Shown in pieces: positions 7,321 through 16,172 of a stretch of 64,000 nucleotides of DNA (the first letter of the stretch is position 1; each line of letters starts with the position of its first letter). Position numbers and translations under genes: made by a program. The notes beneath the pieces were generated by a model. It did not search any database and was not told the origin of the DNA. It saw only the letters and a list, made by a program, of their open reading frames with translations. The stretch is from Bradyrhizobium sp. AUGA SZCCT0176 (GTDB taxonomy: Bacteria; Pseudomonadota; Alphaproteobacteria; Rhizobiales; Xanthobacteraceae), in contig NZ_JAFCMB010000002.1 of NCBI RefSeq assembly GCF_018130145.1, positions 496,001 through 560,000 on the forward strand, written 5' to 3'.

Positions 7321-8448
7321 TTACGCCGCGTTCTTCTTGCGCATGCGGTCGATCAACTGATCTTCCCAATACGACAGACTGCCGAGCGTCACCGCGGTCG
7401 CGTTGGCGCGGCGGTAGTACATGTGGCAGTCGAACTCCCAGGTGAAACCCATGCCGCCATGGACCTGGATGTTGTTCTTGGAGCAATGCTGGAACGCCTG
7501 CGTCGCGCTGATGCGGGCGGCGGCAGCCGCTTCCGGCAGTTCCGAGGCGTTGGTCGAGAGCGCCCAGGCGCCGTAATAGCAATTCGATCGCGCCAGCGTC
7601 GCCGAGACATACATGTCGGCGAGGATGTGCTTCACCGCCTGGAACGAGCCGATCGGCCGGCCGAAGGCGATGCGGTCGAGCGCGTAGTCGCGGCCCATCT
7701 CCAGCGCGCGGTCGGAACCGCCGACCTGTTCGAACGCCATCAACACGGCGGCGCGGTCGAGTACCTGCGTGAGAATGCCCCAGCCTTCACCGGCGGCGCC
7801 GAGCGGCTCGGCCTTGCAGTTCTTGAAGGTGAGTTCGGCCTGGCCGTGGGTCGGATCGATATTGGTCAGCGACCTGACTTCGACACCGCCTGCCTTGAGG
7901 TCGACCAGGAACAGCGAGATATCGGCATCGCGCCCGGTCGAGCCCGTGCGCGCGGCGACGAAGGCGAAATCGGCGATGGCGCCGTCCGGCACCGGCTTCT
8001 TGACGCCGCTCAGCGTACCGCCGGAGGCCGACAACTTGATCGCCTGCGGCGATGGATTGCCCTTGCCCTCGAACAGCGCCAGCGTGCCGATCGCTTCTCC
8101 GGAGGCGATCTTCGGCAGCCATTTCTGCTTCTGCGCGTCGCTGCCCGCGAGCAGCAGTGCTTCGGCGGCAAGATACACCGTCGAGGAGAACGGCACCGGC
8201 GCCAGCGCGCGGCCCATTTCCTCGGCGATCACGCAAAGCTCGAGATGACCGGCGCCGGCGCCGCCAAACTCTTCGGGGATCGCGACGCCGAGAAAGCCCA
8301 TCTCGGCGAGGCCCTTCCACAAGGCCTTGTCGTAGGTCGCCTTGCCGTCCAGCACCTCACGCACCGCTTTCGGCGGGCACTTCTCGGCAAGGAACTTCCT
8401 CGCCGCGTCGCGCATCTGCTTTTGTTCGTCGGAGAAATCGAAATTCAT
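7321..8448 (-). CDS. Acyl-CoA dehydrogenase, short subunit type
   Basis: 375 residues, distinctly shorter than and diverged from the two tandem copies. It has the standard N-terminal helical domain (DEQKQMRDAARKFL), the mid beta-domain, RIAFGRPIGSFQAVKH in the C-terminal helical domain and VHGGMGFTWEFDCHMYYRRA near the end. The second oxyanion/FAD region lacks the usual TEPxAGSD stretch (it reads TLALFEGKG). That is typical of the non-catalytic-looking partner in heteromeric acyl-CoA dehydrogenases of steroid and cyclic-acid side-chain degradation. A complex with one of the 414-residue proteins is therefore plausible but inferred. Same operon and strand as its neighbours. Confidence 0.88.
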   Translation of the reverse strand: MNFDFSDEQKQMRDAARKFLAEKCPPKAVREVLDGKATYDKALWKGLAEMGFLGVAIPEEFGGAGAGHLELCVIAEEMGRALAPVPFSSTVYLAAEALLLAGSDAQKQKWLPKIASGEAIGTLALFEGKGNPSPQAIKLSASGGTLSGVKKPVPDGAIADFAFVAARTGSTGRDADISLFLVDLKAGGVEVRSLTNIDPTHGQAELTFKNCKAEPLGAAGEGWGILTQVLDRAAVLMAFEQVGGSDRALEMGRDYALDRIAFGRPIGSFQAVKHILADMYVSATLARSNCYYGAWALSTNASELPEAAAAARISATQAFQHCSKNNIQVHGGMGFTWEFDCHMYYRRANATAVTLGSLSYWEDQLIDRMRKKNAA

Positions 8449-8477
8449 GGCGTGTCACTCGGGTTGATGATGGCTCT

Positions 8478-8557
8478 GTAGGATGGGTGGAGCGAAGCGA
8501 TACCCATCAATGGTTTTGGTTCGGATGATGGGTTTCGCTGCGCTCTACCCATCCTAC
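8478..8557. repeat. Intergenic palindromic element, GTAGGATGGGT...ACCCATCCTAC family
   Basis: Arms GTAGGATGGGTGGAGCG...TACCCATC and GATGGGTTTCGCTGCGCTCT...CATCCTAC are inverted complements around a short T-rich loop. It lies between the acyl-CoA ligase and the short acyl-CoA dehydrogenase. This type is widely dispersed in proteobacterial genomes (recalled, not searched). Confidence 0.85.
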
Positions 8558-8559
8558 GA

Positions 8560-10431
8560 TCAGTTCAAAATGATCACGTCTTCTCCCGGCTTGTCGGCAT
8601 AAAGCCTCTCCACCAGCGCGGCGCGGCGCTCTAAGCCGGCGCGCTGGTTGATGTAGCCTTTGTCGGTGAGTTCGTTGCCGTCGATCGAAGGCGGCTCCGC
8701 CATCAGCATGGCGCGGGCGATTCGCATGCTGCTGCCGGTGCAGGAGGCGTTATGCGCCTGCAGCCCGTGCTTGACGCAGGCGATCACCTCGGGGTGCCCA
8801 ACCACATCCTCAAACGTCGCGTCGGGATTGCCGACGAGTTGCCGGCAGGCGTGCAGATTGGGCCAGGCCAGCAGTCCGATGAATTCGCGGTCCTGTCCCG
8901 CGACCAGCGCGTCATGCACTGCGGGTGTGGCGGCGGCGATGGCGTCGGTCCGTAGCGAGCCGACGTGCACAAAAGTGCCGGTGGTGAGTTTAAAATCCTC
9001 GACGACGCGGCCGGCGAAGATGATGCCCTGCAGCGGATCGTTGTCGTCAACGAACACGCCGGCATCGCCGATGCAGTAAAAGCCTTCCTCGTCGAACATC
9101 TTCTTCGTGAGATCAGGCTGACCGAAATAGCCGGGTGTGACGTTAATGCCGCGCAGGCGCAGCTCATATTTCGAGCCGCACGGCACCATTTTCAGTTCTA
9201 CGCCGGGGAAAGGCAGCCCGATCAGGCCGACGCGCTCGGTGTCCCAATAGGTGCCGGTGGAGGTCGGCGCGGTCTCGGTCGAGCCCCAGCCGGTATAGAA
9301 CACGATGCGCTCGCCGGTAGTCTTCACCGCCAGCGCCTGCATGCGATCATAGAGATCGTCGGGCAGCCGCGCGCCGCCATAGGCCATGACGGTCAGATTC
9401 CTGAAGAAGCTGCGGCACAGCGCATCGTCCTTCTCCATCGCCGCCGCCAGCGCCGCATAGCCGGCAGGCACGTTGGCGTAATAGGTCGGCGACACCTCGT
9501 GGAGATTGCGAAGGGTCTCCTCGAACAGGCCCGGCATCGGCCGCCCGTCGTCGATATAGAGCGTGCCGCCATCGACCAGGATGGGATGGAATGCCGCGTT
9601 GCCGCCCATGGTGTGGTTCCACGGCATCCAGTCCAGCATGGTCGCGATCGGCCCGTTCGGATCGCGCGGCCGCACCTGCATCATCATCGCCGCATTGGCG
9701 CACATCATCTCCTGGGTGTTGATGACGGCCTTGGGCATGCCGGTCGAGCCCGAGGTGAACAGCAGCTTGCCGACGGTGTCCGGCGTGATCTTTGCGATCG
9801 ACTCGTCAACGGCCTTCGTCACCGGCGTCGCGGCGAGGTCGGCAAACGACACGCTCTTGATGCCTTCGCAGGGCCGCAGCACATGCACGACGGTGACGCC
9901 GGTGAGATCGAGCGCTTTCAGCGCCTTCTCGAAGGTCGGGCCATCCTGCACCATCACGACCGCAGGCTTGATCAGGTTGAAGAGGTATTTGAGCTTGAGA
10001 TGATCCTGACTCATCAGCGAATAGGCCGGTGACACCGGCGCCGCCGGCAGGCGCGCCTGCATCGCGGCCTGCGTCATCAGCGCGTGCTCGATGGAATTGC
10101 CGGACAAGATCGTGACCGGACGGCCATCTGCGACGCCGAGGTTGAGCAGGCCCTGCGTCAGCCCGTCGACGGTGCGCTTGGCTTCACCGTAGGAAACCTT
10201 TCGCCATTGCCGGTCCGCGCCGCCGCGCTGCGCCAGCCAGATGCGATCGGGCGCTTGCTTTGCCCATTTCGCCAGCGAGGCCGGAATATGCTTCTCGTAA
10301 GACTGCAGCGGAATGCGCGACTTCAGCACGATGACGCCGTCCGGCCGCCGCGCGACATCGATGTCGCGCTTCAGCCATTCGATCTTGCGAAAGCCGGGCT
10401 TGGTCAGCACCTCGGCGGCATTCCCACTCAT
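8560..10431 (-). CDS. fcs: Feruloyl-CoA synthase-like acyl-CoA ligase
   Basis: 623 residues, an adenylate-forming enzyme of the length expected for feruloyl-CoA synthases. The phosphate-binding motif LLFTSGSTGMPKAV is at residues 223-236, followed by DWMPWNHTMGGN and the downstream adenylate motif YTGWGSTETAP. The C-terminal domain has GDAGVFVDDNDPLQGIIFAGRVVEDFKLTTGTFVHV. The WMPWNHTMGGN block and the GRVVEDFKL(T/S)TGTFV hinge are typical of this family, as opposed to short-chain or long-chain fatty acyl-CoA synthetases. It activates a phenylpropenoate or similar aromatic acid using ATP and CoA. It is followed in the same operon by three acyl-CoA dehydrogenases, which favours a beta-oxidative route over the lyase route. 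The exact substrate is not readable. Confidence 0.85.
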   Translation of the reverse strand: MSGNAAEVLTKPGFRKIEWLKRDIDVARRPDGVIVLKSRIPLQSYEKHIPASLAKWAKQAPDRIWLAQRGGADRQWRKVSYGEAKRTVDGLTQGLLNLGVADGRPVTILSGNSIEHALMTQAAMQARLPAAPVSPAYSLMSQDHLKLKYLFNLIKPAVVMVQDGPTFEKALKALDLTGVTVVHVLRPCEGIKSVSFADLAATPVTKAVDESIAKITPDTVGKLLFTSGSTGMPKAVINTQEMMCANAAMMMQVRPRDPNGPIATMLDWMPWNHTMGGNAAFHPILVDGGTLYIDDGRPMPGLFEETLRNLHEVSPTYYANVPAGYAALAAAMEKDDALCRSFFRNLTVMAYGGARLPDDLYDRMQALAVKTTGERIVFYTGWGSTETAPTSTGTYWDTERVGLIGLPFPGVELKMVPCGSKYELRLRGINVTPGYFGQPDLTKKMFDEEGFYCIGDAGVFVDDNDPLQGIIFAGRVVEDFKLTTGTFVHVGSLRTDAIAAATPAVHDALVAGQDREFIGLLAWPNLHACRQLVGNPDATFEDVVGHPEVIACVKHGLQAHNASCTGSSMRIARAMLMAEPPSIDGNELTDKGYINQRAGLERRAALVERLYADKPGEDVIILN

Positions 10432-10482
10432 ATTGCGTCTCCCGGAATTCGGTCCTTTTTCGGATCCTTCGTTCTTGTCTTG

Positions 10483-11289
10483 CTATCGTTTGATATAGAC
10501 AGGCTTTCGCTTTTCAAGGAAGGCCCTGATGCCTTCGCCGAATTCTTCCGAGCGGCTGCACAGCACCTGATTGCGGTCTTCCATCGCGATCACGGCTTCG
10601 ATCGAGCCGGCATCGACACTCATATTGAGGCATTCCTTGGAAAGCCGGAGGCCCACCGGCGACGCCGTCATCATCGCCTCGACATAAGGTTCCGCTGCCG
10701 CATCGAGCGCGTCTTCCTCGACCACTTCTGAGACGAGCCCAACCGCGAGCGCGCGGTCCGCGCCGATGAAGCGTCCGGTGAGGATCAGTTCCGACGCCAC
10801 GGAGACGCCGACCAGCCGCGGCAGGAAATAGCTGGTGCCGATATCGCAGCCGCCGAGGCCGAGCTTGATGAAGGCGCAGTTCATCCGCGCCGATCTGGTG
10901 GCGATGCGAATATCCGCCGCCAGCGCCAGCGCAAACCCGCCGCCGGCCGCAGCGCCCTGCACCAGCGCGATGATCGGCTGCGGGCAACGCCGCATCAGCA
11001 TCACGATGTCGGCGATCCGGCGCTGCGAATCCAGCGACTCGGTGACGCCGGGCGGCTCCTGCTGCCCGGCCCGGCGCTTCATGGCATGTTTGAGATCGAG
11101 CCCGGCGCAGAACGACGCACCGGCCCCTTTCAGCACCACCACACGCGTGGTGCGGTTGCGCTGCAGGCCTTCGAAATAGGCGTTCAGCGCATCGATCATG
11201 TCGGGGTTGAGCGCGTTGAGGTTTTCGGGGCGATTGAGCGTCACCCGGTCGACCCCGTCATCATGTTCGATCAGCAGCGGTTGAGTCAC
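10483..11289 (-). CDS. Enoyl-CoA hydratase family protein
   Basis: 268 residues. Oxyanion-hole segments are GASFCAGLDLK and VQGAAAGGGFALALAADIRIA. At the first catalytic glutamate position the sequence is AFIKLGLGGCDIGTSYFL, so that glutamate is missing and an Asp (CDIG) follows shortly after. The second glutamate is kept in ASELILTGR. This arrangement is common in crotonases of aromatic and branched acid degradation. It lies between the CoA ligase and the SDR, so its likely job is hydration of the enoyl-CoA produced by the operon's dehydrogenases. Confidence 0.88.
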   Translation of the reverse strand: MTQPLLIEHDDGVDRVTLNRPENLNALNPDMIDALNAYFEGLQRNRTTRVVVLKGAGASFCAGLDLKHAMKRRAGQQEPPGVTESLDSQRRIADIVMLMRRCPQPIIALVQGAAAGGGFALALAADIRIATRSARMNCAFIKLGLGGCDIGTSYFLPRLVGVSVASELILTGRFIGADRALAVGLVSEVVEEDALDAAAEPYVEAMMTASPVGLRLSKECLNMSVDAGSIEAVIAMEDRNQVLCSRSEEFGEGIRAFLEKRKPVYIKR

Positions 11290-11306
11290 GAAGCGCTCCT
11301 ACCCAT

Positions 11307-11425
11307 CGTCGTCCCGGCGAAGGCCGGGACCCATACGCCGTGCCACTGCGTGACGGCACGGTCGTAGAGACCTTCTTAAGCAAGAACCGCCGCGGAGTAT
11401 GGGTCCCGGCGTTCGCCGGGACGAC
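11307..11425. repeat. Intergenic palindromic element, GTCGTCCCGG family
   Basis: Arms CGTCGTCCCGGCGAAGGCC and the inverted GGCGTTCGCCGGGACGAC flank a shorter palindromic middle (GCCGTGCCACTGCGTGACGGC). It lies between the crotonase and the SDR genes. Confidence 0.88.
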
Positions 11426-11443
11426 TCGCGGAGATTACGCCGC

Positions 11444-12202
11444 CTACCGCGGCGCCATGCGGATGGCGCCGTCGAGGCGGATGGTCTCGCCGTTGAGCAT
11501 CGGGTTCTCGACGATGTGGACCGCGAGGTTGCCGTACTCGGAGGCGTCGCCGAGGCGGGCCGGATGCGGCACCTGGGCGCCGAGGCTCTTGCGAGCCTCC
11601 TCGTTCAATCCCATCAGCAGCGGCGTCAGGAACAGGCCCGGCGCAATGGTGTTGACGCGGATCTTCAGGCTGGCGAGGTCGCGCGCGGCCGGCAGCGTGA
11701 GGCCGACGACGCCGCCCTTCGACGCCGAATAGGCGATCTGACCGATCTGGCCTTCATAGGCCGCGACGCTGGCGGTGTTGATCGCAACGCCGCGTTCTTC
11801 ACCGATCGGGGGCGCGGTGGCGAGCCGTTCGGCGAACAGGCGCAGCACGTTGAAGGTGCCGATCAGATTGACGTTGATGATGCGGACGAATTTTGCCAGC
11901 GGATAGACGCCGTCCTTGCCGACGGTGCGCTGCGATCCGCCGATGCCGGCGCAGTTCATCAGCACGCGCGCGATGCCGTGCGCGGCTTCGGCCTTGGCGA
12001 TCGCGGCCTTGATCGCTTCCTCGTCTGTCACGTCGGCGTGGAGGGCGACGCCCTTGACTTCGGCGGCGACTGCTTCGGCGTTTTCCTTGTTCTGGTCGAT
12101 CACGCCGATTTTCGCGCCCTTGGCGGCCATGGCGCGGGCGGTAGCGGCACCGAGACCGGAGCCGCCGCCGGTGATGAGAACGGCAACATCATTCAACTGC
12201 AT
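11444..12202 (-). CDS. SDR oxidoreductase, 3-hydroxyacyl-CoA dehydrogenase type II-like
   Basis: 252 residues with a classical SDR layout: NAD-binding TGGGSGLGAATA at residues 11-22, acidic D at the end of the second strand (GVIDQNKE, NAD preference), MNCAGI, then the catalytic Ser-Tyr-Lys in INTASVAAYEGQIGQIAYSASKGG. The C-terminal TIAPGLFLTPLL and the overall pattern match the short-chain 3-hydroxyacyl-CoA dehydrogenases (HSD10 type). It would oxidise the 3-hydroxyacyl-CoA delivered by the crotonase, just before the thiolase encoded on the opposite strand. First structural gene after the TetR regulator. Confidence 0.9.
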   Translation of the reverse strand: MQLNDVAVLITGGGSGLGAATARAMAAKGAKIGVIDQNKENAEAVAAEVKGVALHADVTDEEAIKAAIAKAEAAHGIARVLMNCAGIGGSQRTVGKDGVYPLAKFVRIINVNLIGTFNVLRLFAERLATAPPIGEERGVAINTASVAAYEGQIGQIAYSASKGGVVGLTLPAARDLASLKIRVNTIAPGLFLTPLLMGLNEEARKSLGAQVPHPARLGDASEYGNLAVHIVENPMLNGETIRLDGAIRMAPR

Positions 12203-12243
12203 TTTATCAACCTTTCCTTGGGCGTTTCTTCTCTGGACTTTAC

Positions 12244-12306
12244 GAATGGCGAATAGGGAGTGGCGAACGGAAGAGATCCATTCGCTATTCGCTACTCGCC
12301 ATTCGC
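12244..12306. repeat. Intergenic palindromic element, GAATGGCGAATAG family
   Basis: Inverted arms GAATGGCGAATAGGGAGTGGCG and ATTCGCTACTCGCCATTCGC around GGAAGAGATCC. It covers the gap between the SDR and TetR genes and reaches into the last codons of the regulator. Confidence 0.75.
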
Positions 12307-12960
12307 GGCTTTCTTTTCACTGAGCATGCCGCCGCAGATCAGCGCTTCCATGTGCTTGATGTACTGGCGGCAGACTTCGTCGGTGACCGGACCGACGCCG
12401 GTCGCGCGCGACATCGCGTGGCGGCCGAAAAACAGGTGATCGCAGGCGCCGACCAGGCTGGTGTAGAACATCACGGGATCGATGTTGCGGAATTCGCCGG
12501 CCTTGATGCCTTCGGCCAGCAGCCGCCGTTGAAAATCCAAAAGCGGCGCGACGAAAAACTTCGACACCTCGTCGGCCGCTTCCGTGCTGCTTTCATGCAG
12601 CAGATAGTGGATCAGCCGGTTCATGTACGGGAACTGGTAATAGGCGCGGATGATGCCGCCGATATGCAGCTTGAGTTTGGCGGTCGGCGAGATCGGCTGG
12701 CTGATGAGATATTCGAGTTGCGACATTTCTGTCGCGGCATCGCGCGCCAATAGCGCCAGCAACAGCCCGTCCTTGTTGCCGAAATGGTATTTCACCAAAG
12801 CGGCGTTGACGCCGGACTTCTGCGCGATGTCGGAGAGCGACACCTCGATCGAGGCGCGCTCGATCATCAATTCGCTAGCCGCCACAAGCAGCTTCTCGGC
12901 GGTGGTATTTTTGCCGCCCGCCAGTTTGGTCGGTATGCTGGTATTCAACCCTGATGCCAT
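12292..12960 (-). CDS. TetR family transcriptional regulator
   Basis: 222 residues from the ATG at 12960 (MASGLNTSIPTK); an upstream in-frame extension to 13011 would reach into the presumed operator. The N-terminal helix-turn-helix reads TTAEKLLVAASELMIERASIEVSLSDIAQKSGVNAALVKYHFGNKDGLLLAL, a textbook TetR domain. The remaining ~150 residues are a helical ligand-binding domain. It is divergent from the thiolase and heads the minus-strand catabolic series, so it most likely represses both directions and is released by an acyl-CoA intermediate, as with PsrA/FadR-type TetR proteins (inference). Confidence 0.92.
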   Translation of the reverse strand: MASGLNTSIPTKLAGGKNTTAEKLLVAASELMIERASIEVSLSDIAQKSGVNAALVKYHFGNKDGLLLALLARDAATEMSQLEYLISQPISPTAKLKLHIGGIIRAYYQFPYMNRLIHYLLHESSTEAADEVSKFFVAPLLDFQRRLLAEGIKAGEFRNIDPVMFYTSLVGACDHLFFGRHAMSRATGVGPVTDEVCRQYIKHMEALICGGMLSEKKAANGE

Positions 12961-13018
12961 CACTGCCTGCCGGAAATTCCGGCCGCACATAAGCGCATGC
13001 CGCGGCTGCACTCAAGAG

Positions 13019-13038
13019 TTAATTGATTGATTGACTAA
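13019..13038. promoter_or_regulatory. Candidate TetR operator between regulator and thiolase
   Basis: TTAATTGATTGATTGACTAA is an AT-rich imperfect palindrome built from repeated ATTG units, in an otherwise GC-rich 148-bp divergent promoter region. Its location about 60 bp before the regulator start and 70 bp before the thiolase start fits a shared operator. Confidence 0.45.
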
Positions 13039-13108
13039 ATCCCGTGCCACCCCTTAAATCCGGCCCATCATTCAAAAACCATCCAACAACAATTCAGGGA
13101 GAACAGAC

Positions 13109-14281
13109 ATGGCCGAGGCCTATATCGTCGCCACCGCTCGCACCGCCGGGGGCCGCAAAGGGGGACGTCTCGCAGGATGGCATCCGGCCGATCTCGCCGC
13201 CTCCGTGCTGGATTCGCTGATCGATCGCAGCGGCGCCGACCCCGCGCAGGTTGAGGACGTCATCATGGGCTGCGTGATGCAGGCCGGCGAACAGTCCAAC
13301 AATATTGGCCGCAACGCCGTGATGGCTTCAAAGCTGCCGGAAAGCGTGCCCGCCACCTCGATCGACCGCCAGTGCGGCTCGTCGCAGCAGGCGCTGCATT
13401 TCGCGGCGCAGGCGGTGATGTCCGGCACCATGGATTGCGTGATCGCAGCCGGCGTTGAATCGATGACGCGGGTGCCGATGGGCCTTGCGTCGTCGCTGCC
13501 GGCCAAGAACGGCTTTGGTCACTACAAGAGCCCCGGCATCGAGAAGCTCTACCCGAACATCATGTTCAGCCAGTTCACCGGCGCTGAAATGATGGCGGAG
13601 AAATACGGTCTGTCCAAAGACGAACTCGATACGTACTCCTACAACAGCCACCAGCGCGCGATCGCAGCGACGCAAGCCGGCAAGTTCAAGGACGAGATCG
13701 TCTCGCTGCAGATCACCCGCGCCGATGGCACGACCGACACCCACCACATCGACGAGGGCATCCGCTTCGATTCCAGCCTCGACGGCATCAAGGGCGTCAA
13801 GCTGATCGCCGAGAACGGCAAGCACACCGCCGCCAGCGCCAGCCAGATCTGCGACGGCGCTTCGGGCGTGATGGTCGTCAACGAAAAGGGCCTCAAATCG
13901 CTCGGCGTCAAGCCGCTGGCGCGCATCCATCACCTCACCATGATGGGCGGCGATCCCGTGATCATGCTGGATGCTCCGCTGCACGCTACCAAGCGCGCAC
14001 TGGAGAAGGCCGGCATGTCGGTCGACGACATCGACCTGTTCGAGGTCAACGAGGCCTTTGCCGCGGTGCCGGTTGCGTGGCTGAAGACCACCGGCGCCGA
14101 TCCTGAAAGGCTCAACGTCAATGGCGGCGCGATCGCGCTCGGCCACCCCCTCGGCGGCTCCGGCACCAAGCTGATGACCACGCTGGTCAACGCGCTCAAG
14201 CAGCGGGGCAAGCGTTATGGTTTGCAGACCATGTGCGAAGGCGGCGGCATGGCGAACGTGACGATTGTGGAGCGGCTGTAA
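13109..14281 (+). CDS. Acetyl-CoA acetyltransferase / thiolase
   Basis: 390 residues, the usual thiolase length. The acyl-accepting Cys lies in SIDRQCGSSQQALHFAA near residue 89. The catalytic His is in GGAIALGHPLGGSGTK and the second Cys in MCEGGGMANVTIVERL at the C-terminus; the NEAFA motif is present (EVNEAFAAVPVAW). It cleaves the 3-ketoacyl-CoA made by the divergently encoded SDR to acetyl-CoA and a shortened acyl-CoA. An AGGGAGAA ribosome site sits 8 bases before the ATG. It shares its promoter region with the TetR gene. Confidence 0.94.
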   Translation: MAEAYIVATARTAGGRKGGRLAGWHPADLAASVLDSLIDRSGADPAQVEDVIMGCVMQAGEQSNNIGRNAVMASKLPESVPATSIDRQCGSSQQALHFAAQAVMSGTMDCVIAAGVESMTRVPMGLASSLPAKNGFGHYKSPGIEKLYPNIMFSQFTGAEMMAEKYGLSKDELDTYSYNSHQRAIAATQAGKFKDEIVSLQITRADGTTDTHHIDEGIRFDSSLDGIKGVKLIAENGKHTAASASQICDGASGVMVVNEKGLKSLGVKPLARIHHLTMMGGDPVIMLDAPLHATKRALEKAGMSVDDIDLFEVNEAFAAVPVAWLKTTGADPERLNVNGGAIALGHPLGGSGTKLMTTLVNALKQRGKRYGLQTMCEGGGMANVTIVERL

Positions 14282-14317
14282 GCTGTAGCGCTTACAGTTG
14301 CTGCGACAATAAATGGT

Positions 14318-14440
14318 GTCGTCCCGGCCTTGAGCCGGGACCCATAACCACAGGAGTTCGTGGTTATGCTGGGCTGGAGCTCCAGCCGATTTCAACAACT
14401 CAACTCGGTGGTTATGGGTCCCGGCGTTCGCCGGGACGAC
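14318..14440. repeat. Intergenic palindromic element, GTCGTCCCGG family
   Basis: Inverted arms GTCGTCCCGGCCTTGAGCC and CCGGCGTTCGCCGGGACGAC, with an inner pair (ACCCATAACCAC / GTGGTTATGGGT). It fills the gap between thiolase and acyl-CoA ligase. Confidence 0.88.
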
Positions 14441-14465
14441 ACCGGTGATTGTTTCAGGAACCCCG

Positions 14466-16010
14466 ATGACCCATCCGTCGATCTACGCCCGCACGCATCC
14501 GAACAAGATCGCCTACCAGATGGCGGGCACCGGAAAAGCGATCACCTATCGCGAGCTTGACGAACTCTCGAACCAGGGGGCGCATCTGTTCCGCGCGCTC
14601 GGCCTCAAGGCCGGCGACCACATCGCGTTCCTGATGGAGAACCGCCTGGCGTTCATGGAGATCTGCTGGGCGGCGCAGCGCGCGGGACTCTATTACACCG
14701 CGATCAGCCGCTATCTGACGGAAGACGAAATCGCCTACATCATCAAGGATTGCGGCGCCAAAGTCTTCATCACCACGCCGAAATGCGCCGAGAAGGTGCA
14801 AGGCCTGATCAAGGGCGAGCCCGGCGAACCGCTGTTCTTCATGGTCGACGAGCCGCAAGCGGGTTTCCGCTCCTGGGACAAGGAAGCCATCGCGCAACCG
14901 ACGACGCCGATCGCGGACGAGGTCGCCGGCTACGACATGCTGTATTCGTCGGGCACGACCGGACGGCCGAAAGGCATCAAGAAGGCGTTCGAGGGCAACA
15001 AGATCGACGTGCCCAACCAGTTCCTGAAAGTCCTCTGCGGCGACATGTGCGGCATGAATGCTGACAGCATCTACCTGTCGCCGGCGCCGCTCTATCATGC
15101 GGCACCTTTGCGCTTCAACATGATGGCGACCATCCTCGGCGGCACTTCCATCATCATGGAATCCTTCGACGCCGAGGAATTCCTGAAACTGGTCGAGAAA
15201 TACAAGGCCACCCAATCGCAGCTGGTGCCGACCATGTTCGTGCGGATGCTGAAGCTGCCGGAGGAGGTGCGTACGCGCTACGACGTTTCATCGTTGAAGG
15301 GCGCGATCCACGCCGCCGCGCCCTGCCCGGTCGATGTGAAAGCCAAGATGATCGAGTGGTGGGGACCGATCCTGATCGAATATTACGCCGGCTCCGAAGG
15401 CAACGGCGTCACCGTGTCAAACTCGCAGCAATGGCTGAGCCATCGCGGCACCGTCGGCCGCGCCGTGGTCGGGAAGGTCAAGATTCTGGACGAGAACGAC
15501 CAGGAAGCGCCGACCGGGCAGATCGGCACGGTGTACTTTGCCGACGCGCCTGTTTTCGCCTATCACAACGATCCCGAGAAGACGAAACGCGCCTACAACG
15601 ACCGCGGCTGGTCGACGCTCGGCGACGTCGGCTATCTCGACGATGAGGGCTTTCTCTACCTCACCGACCGCAAGAGCTACATGATCATTTCAGGCGGCGT
15701 GAACATCTACCCGCAGGAGACCGAGGACGTGCTGATCACCCATCCCGGCGTCGCCGACGTCGCGGTGTTCGGCGTGCCGAACGAGGAAATGGGCGAAGAG
15801 GTCAAGGCCGTGGTGCAGCCGCACGACATGGCCAAAGCCGGCAAGGAGCTCGAGGCAGAGCTGATCCTGTTCTGCCGCAAGCATCTTTCGCCGATCAAAT
15901 GCCCGAAGAGCATCGACTTCGAGGCTGAACTGCCGCGCACCCCGACCGGCAAGCTGGTGAAGCGGCATTTGCGGGACCGGTATTGGCCGAAGCCGGCGGT
16001 GAAGGGGTAA
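14466..16010 (+). CDS. Acyl-CoA synthetase (AMP-dependent ligase)
   Basis: 514 residues from the ATG at 14466, preceded by CAGGA at a good spacing. A GTG at 14445 is also in frame but lies next to the repeat. Adenylation motifs: MLYSSGTTGRPKGIKKA, then EYYAGSEGNG, then GWSTLGDVGYLDDEGFLYLTDRKSYMIISGGVNIYPQETE and the C-terminal lysine loop PRTPTGKLVKRHL. The protein is of the FadD13/bile-acid-CoA-ligase size class rather than the 620-residue feruloyl type, so the cluster holds two different ligases. Cytoplasmic; ATP and CoA dependent. Substrate unknown, probably a branched or aromatic carboxylate. Confidence 0.92.
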   Translation: MTHPSIYARTHPNKIAYQMAGTGKAITYRELDELSNQGAHLFRALGLKAGDHIAFLMENRLAFMEICWAAQRAGLYYTAISRYLTEDEIAYIIKDCGAKVFITTPKCAEKVQGLIKGEPGEPLFFMVDEPQAGFRSWDKEAIAQPTTPIADEVAGYDMLYSSGTTGRPKGIKKAFEGNKIDVPNQFLKVLCGDMCGMNADSIYLSPAPLYHAAPLRFNMMATILGGTSIIMESFDAEEFLKLVEKYKATQSQLVPTMFVRMLKLPEEVRTRYDVSSLKGAIHAAAPCPVDVKAKMIEWWGPILIEYYAGSEGNGVTVSNSQQWLSHRGTVGRAVVGKVKILDENDQEAPTGQIGTVYFADAPVFAYHNDPEKTKRAYNDRGWSTLGDVGYLDDEGFLYLTDRKSYMIISGGVNIYPQETEDVLITHPGVADVAVFGVPNEEMGEEVKAVVQPHDMAKAGKELEAELILFCRKHLSPIKCPKSIDFEAELPRTPTGKLVKRHLRDRYWPKPAVKG

Positions 16011-16019
16011 TATCTCGCT

Positions 16020-16157
16020 GTCGTCCCGGCGAAGGCCGGGACCCATAACCACAGGCGTAAGCTGTGACAAAGGCTGTGGCTACAGCTAAACTCACAACAA
16101 TCATTTGTGGCTATGGGTCCCGGATCGCGCTCGCTACGCTCGCTTGTCCGGGACGAC
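16020..16157. repeat. Intergenic palindromic element, GTCGTCCCGG family (variant)
   Basis: Left arm GTCGTCCCGGCGAAGGCC. The right arm carries the variant insert GATCGCGCTCGCTACGCTCG before TGTCCGGGACGAC, also seen in the copy at 34533-34673. Translation of the right arm adds a spurious N-terminal extension to the next gene. Confidence 0.85.
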
Positions 16158-16172
16158 ATCGTGAGAATTTCA

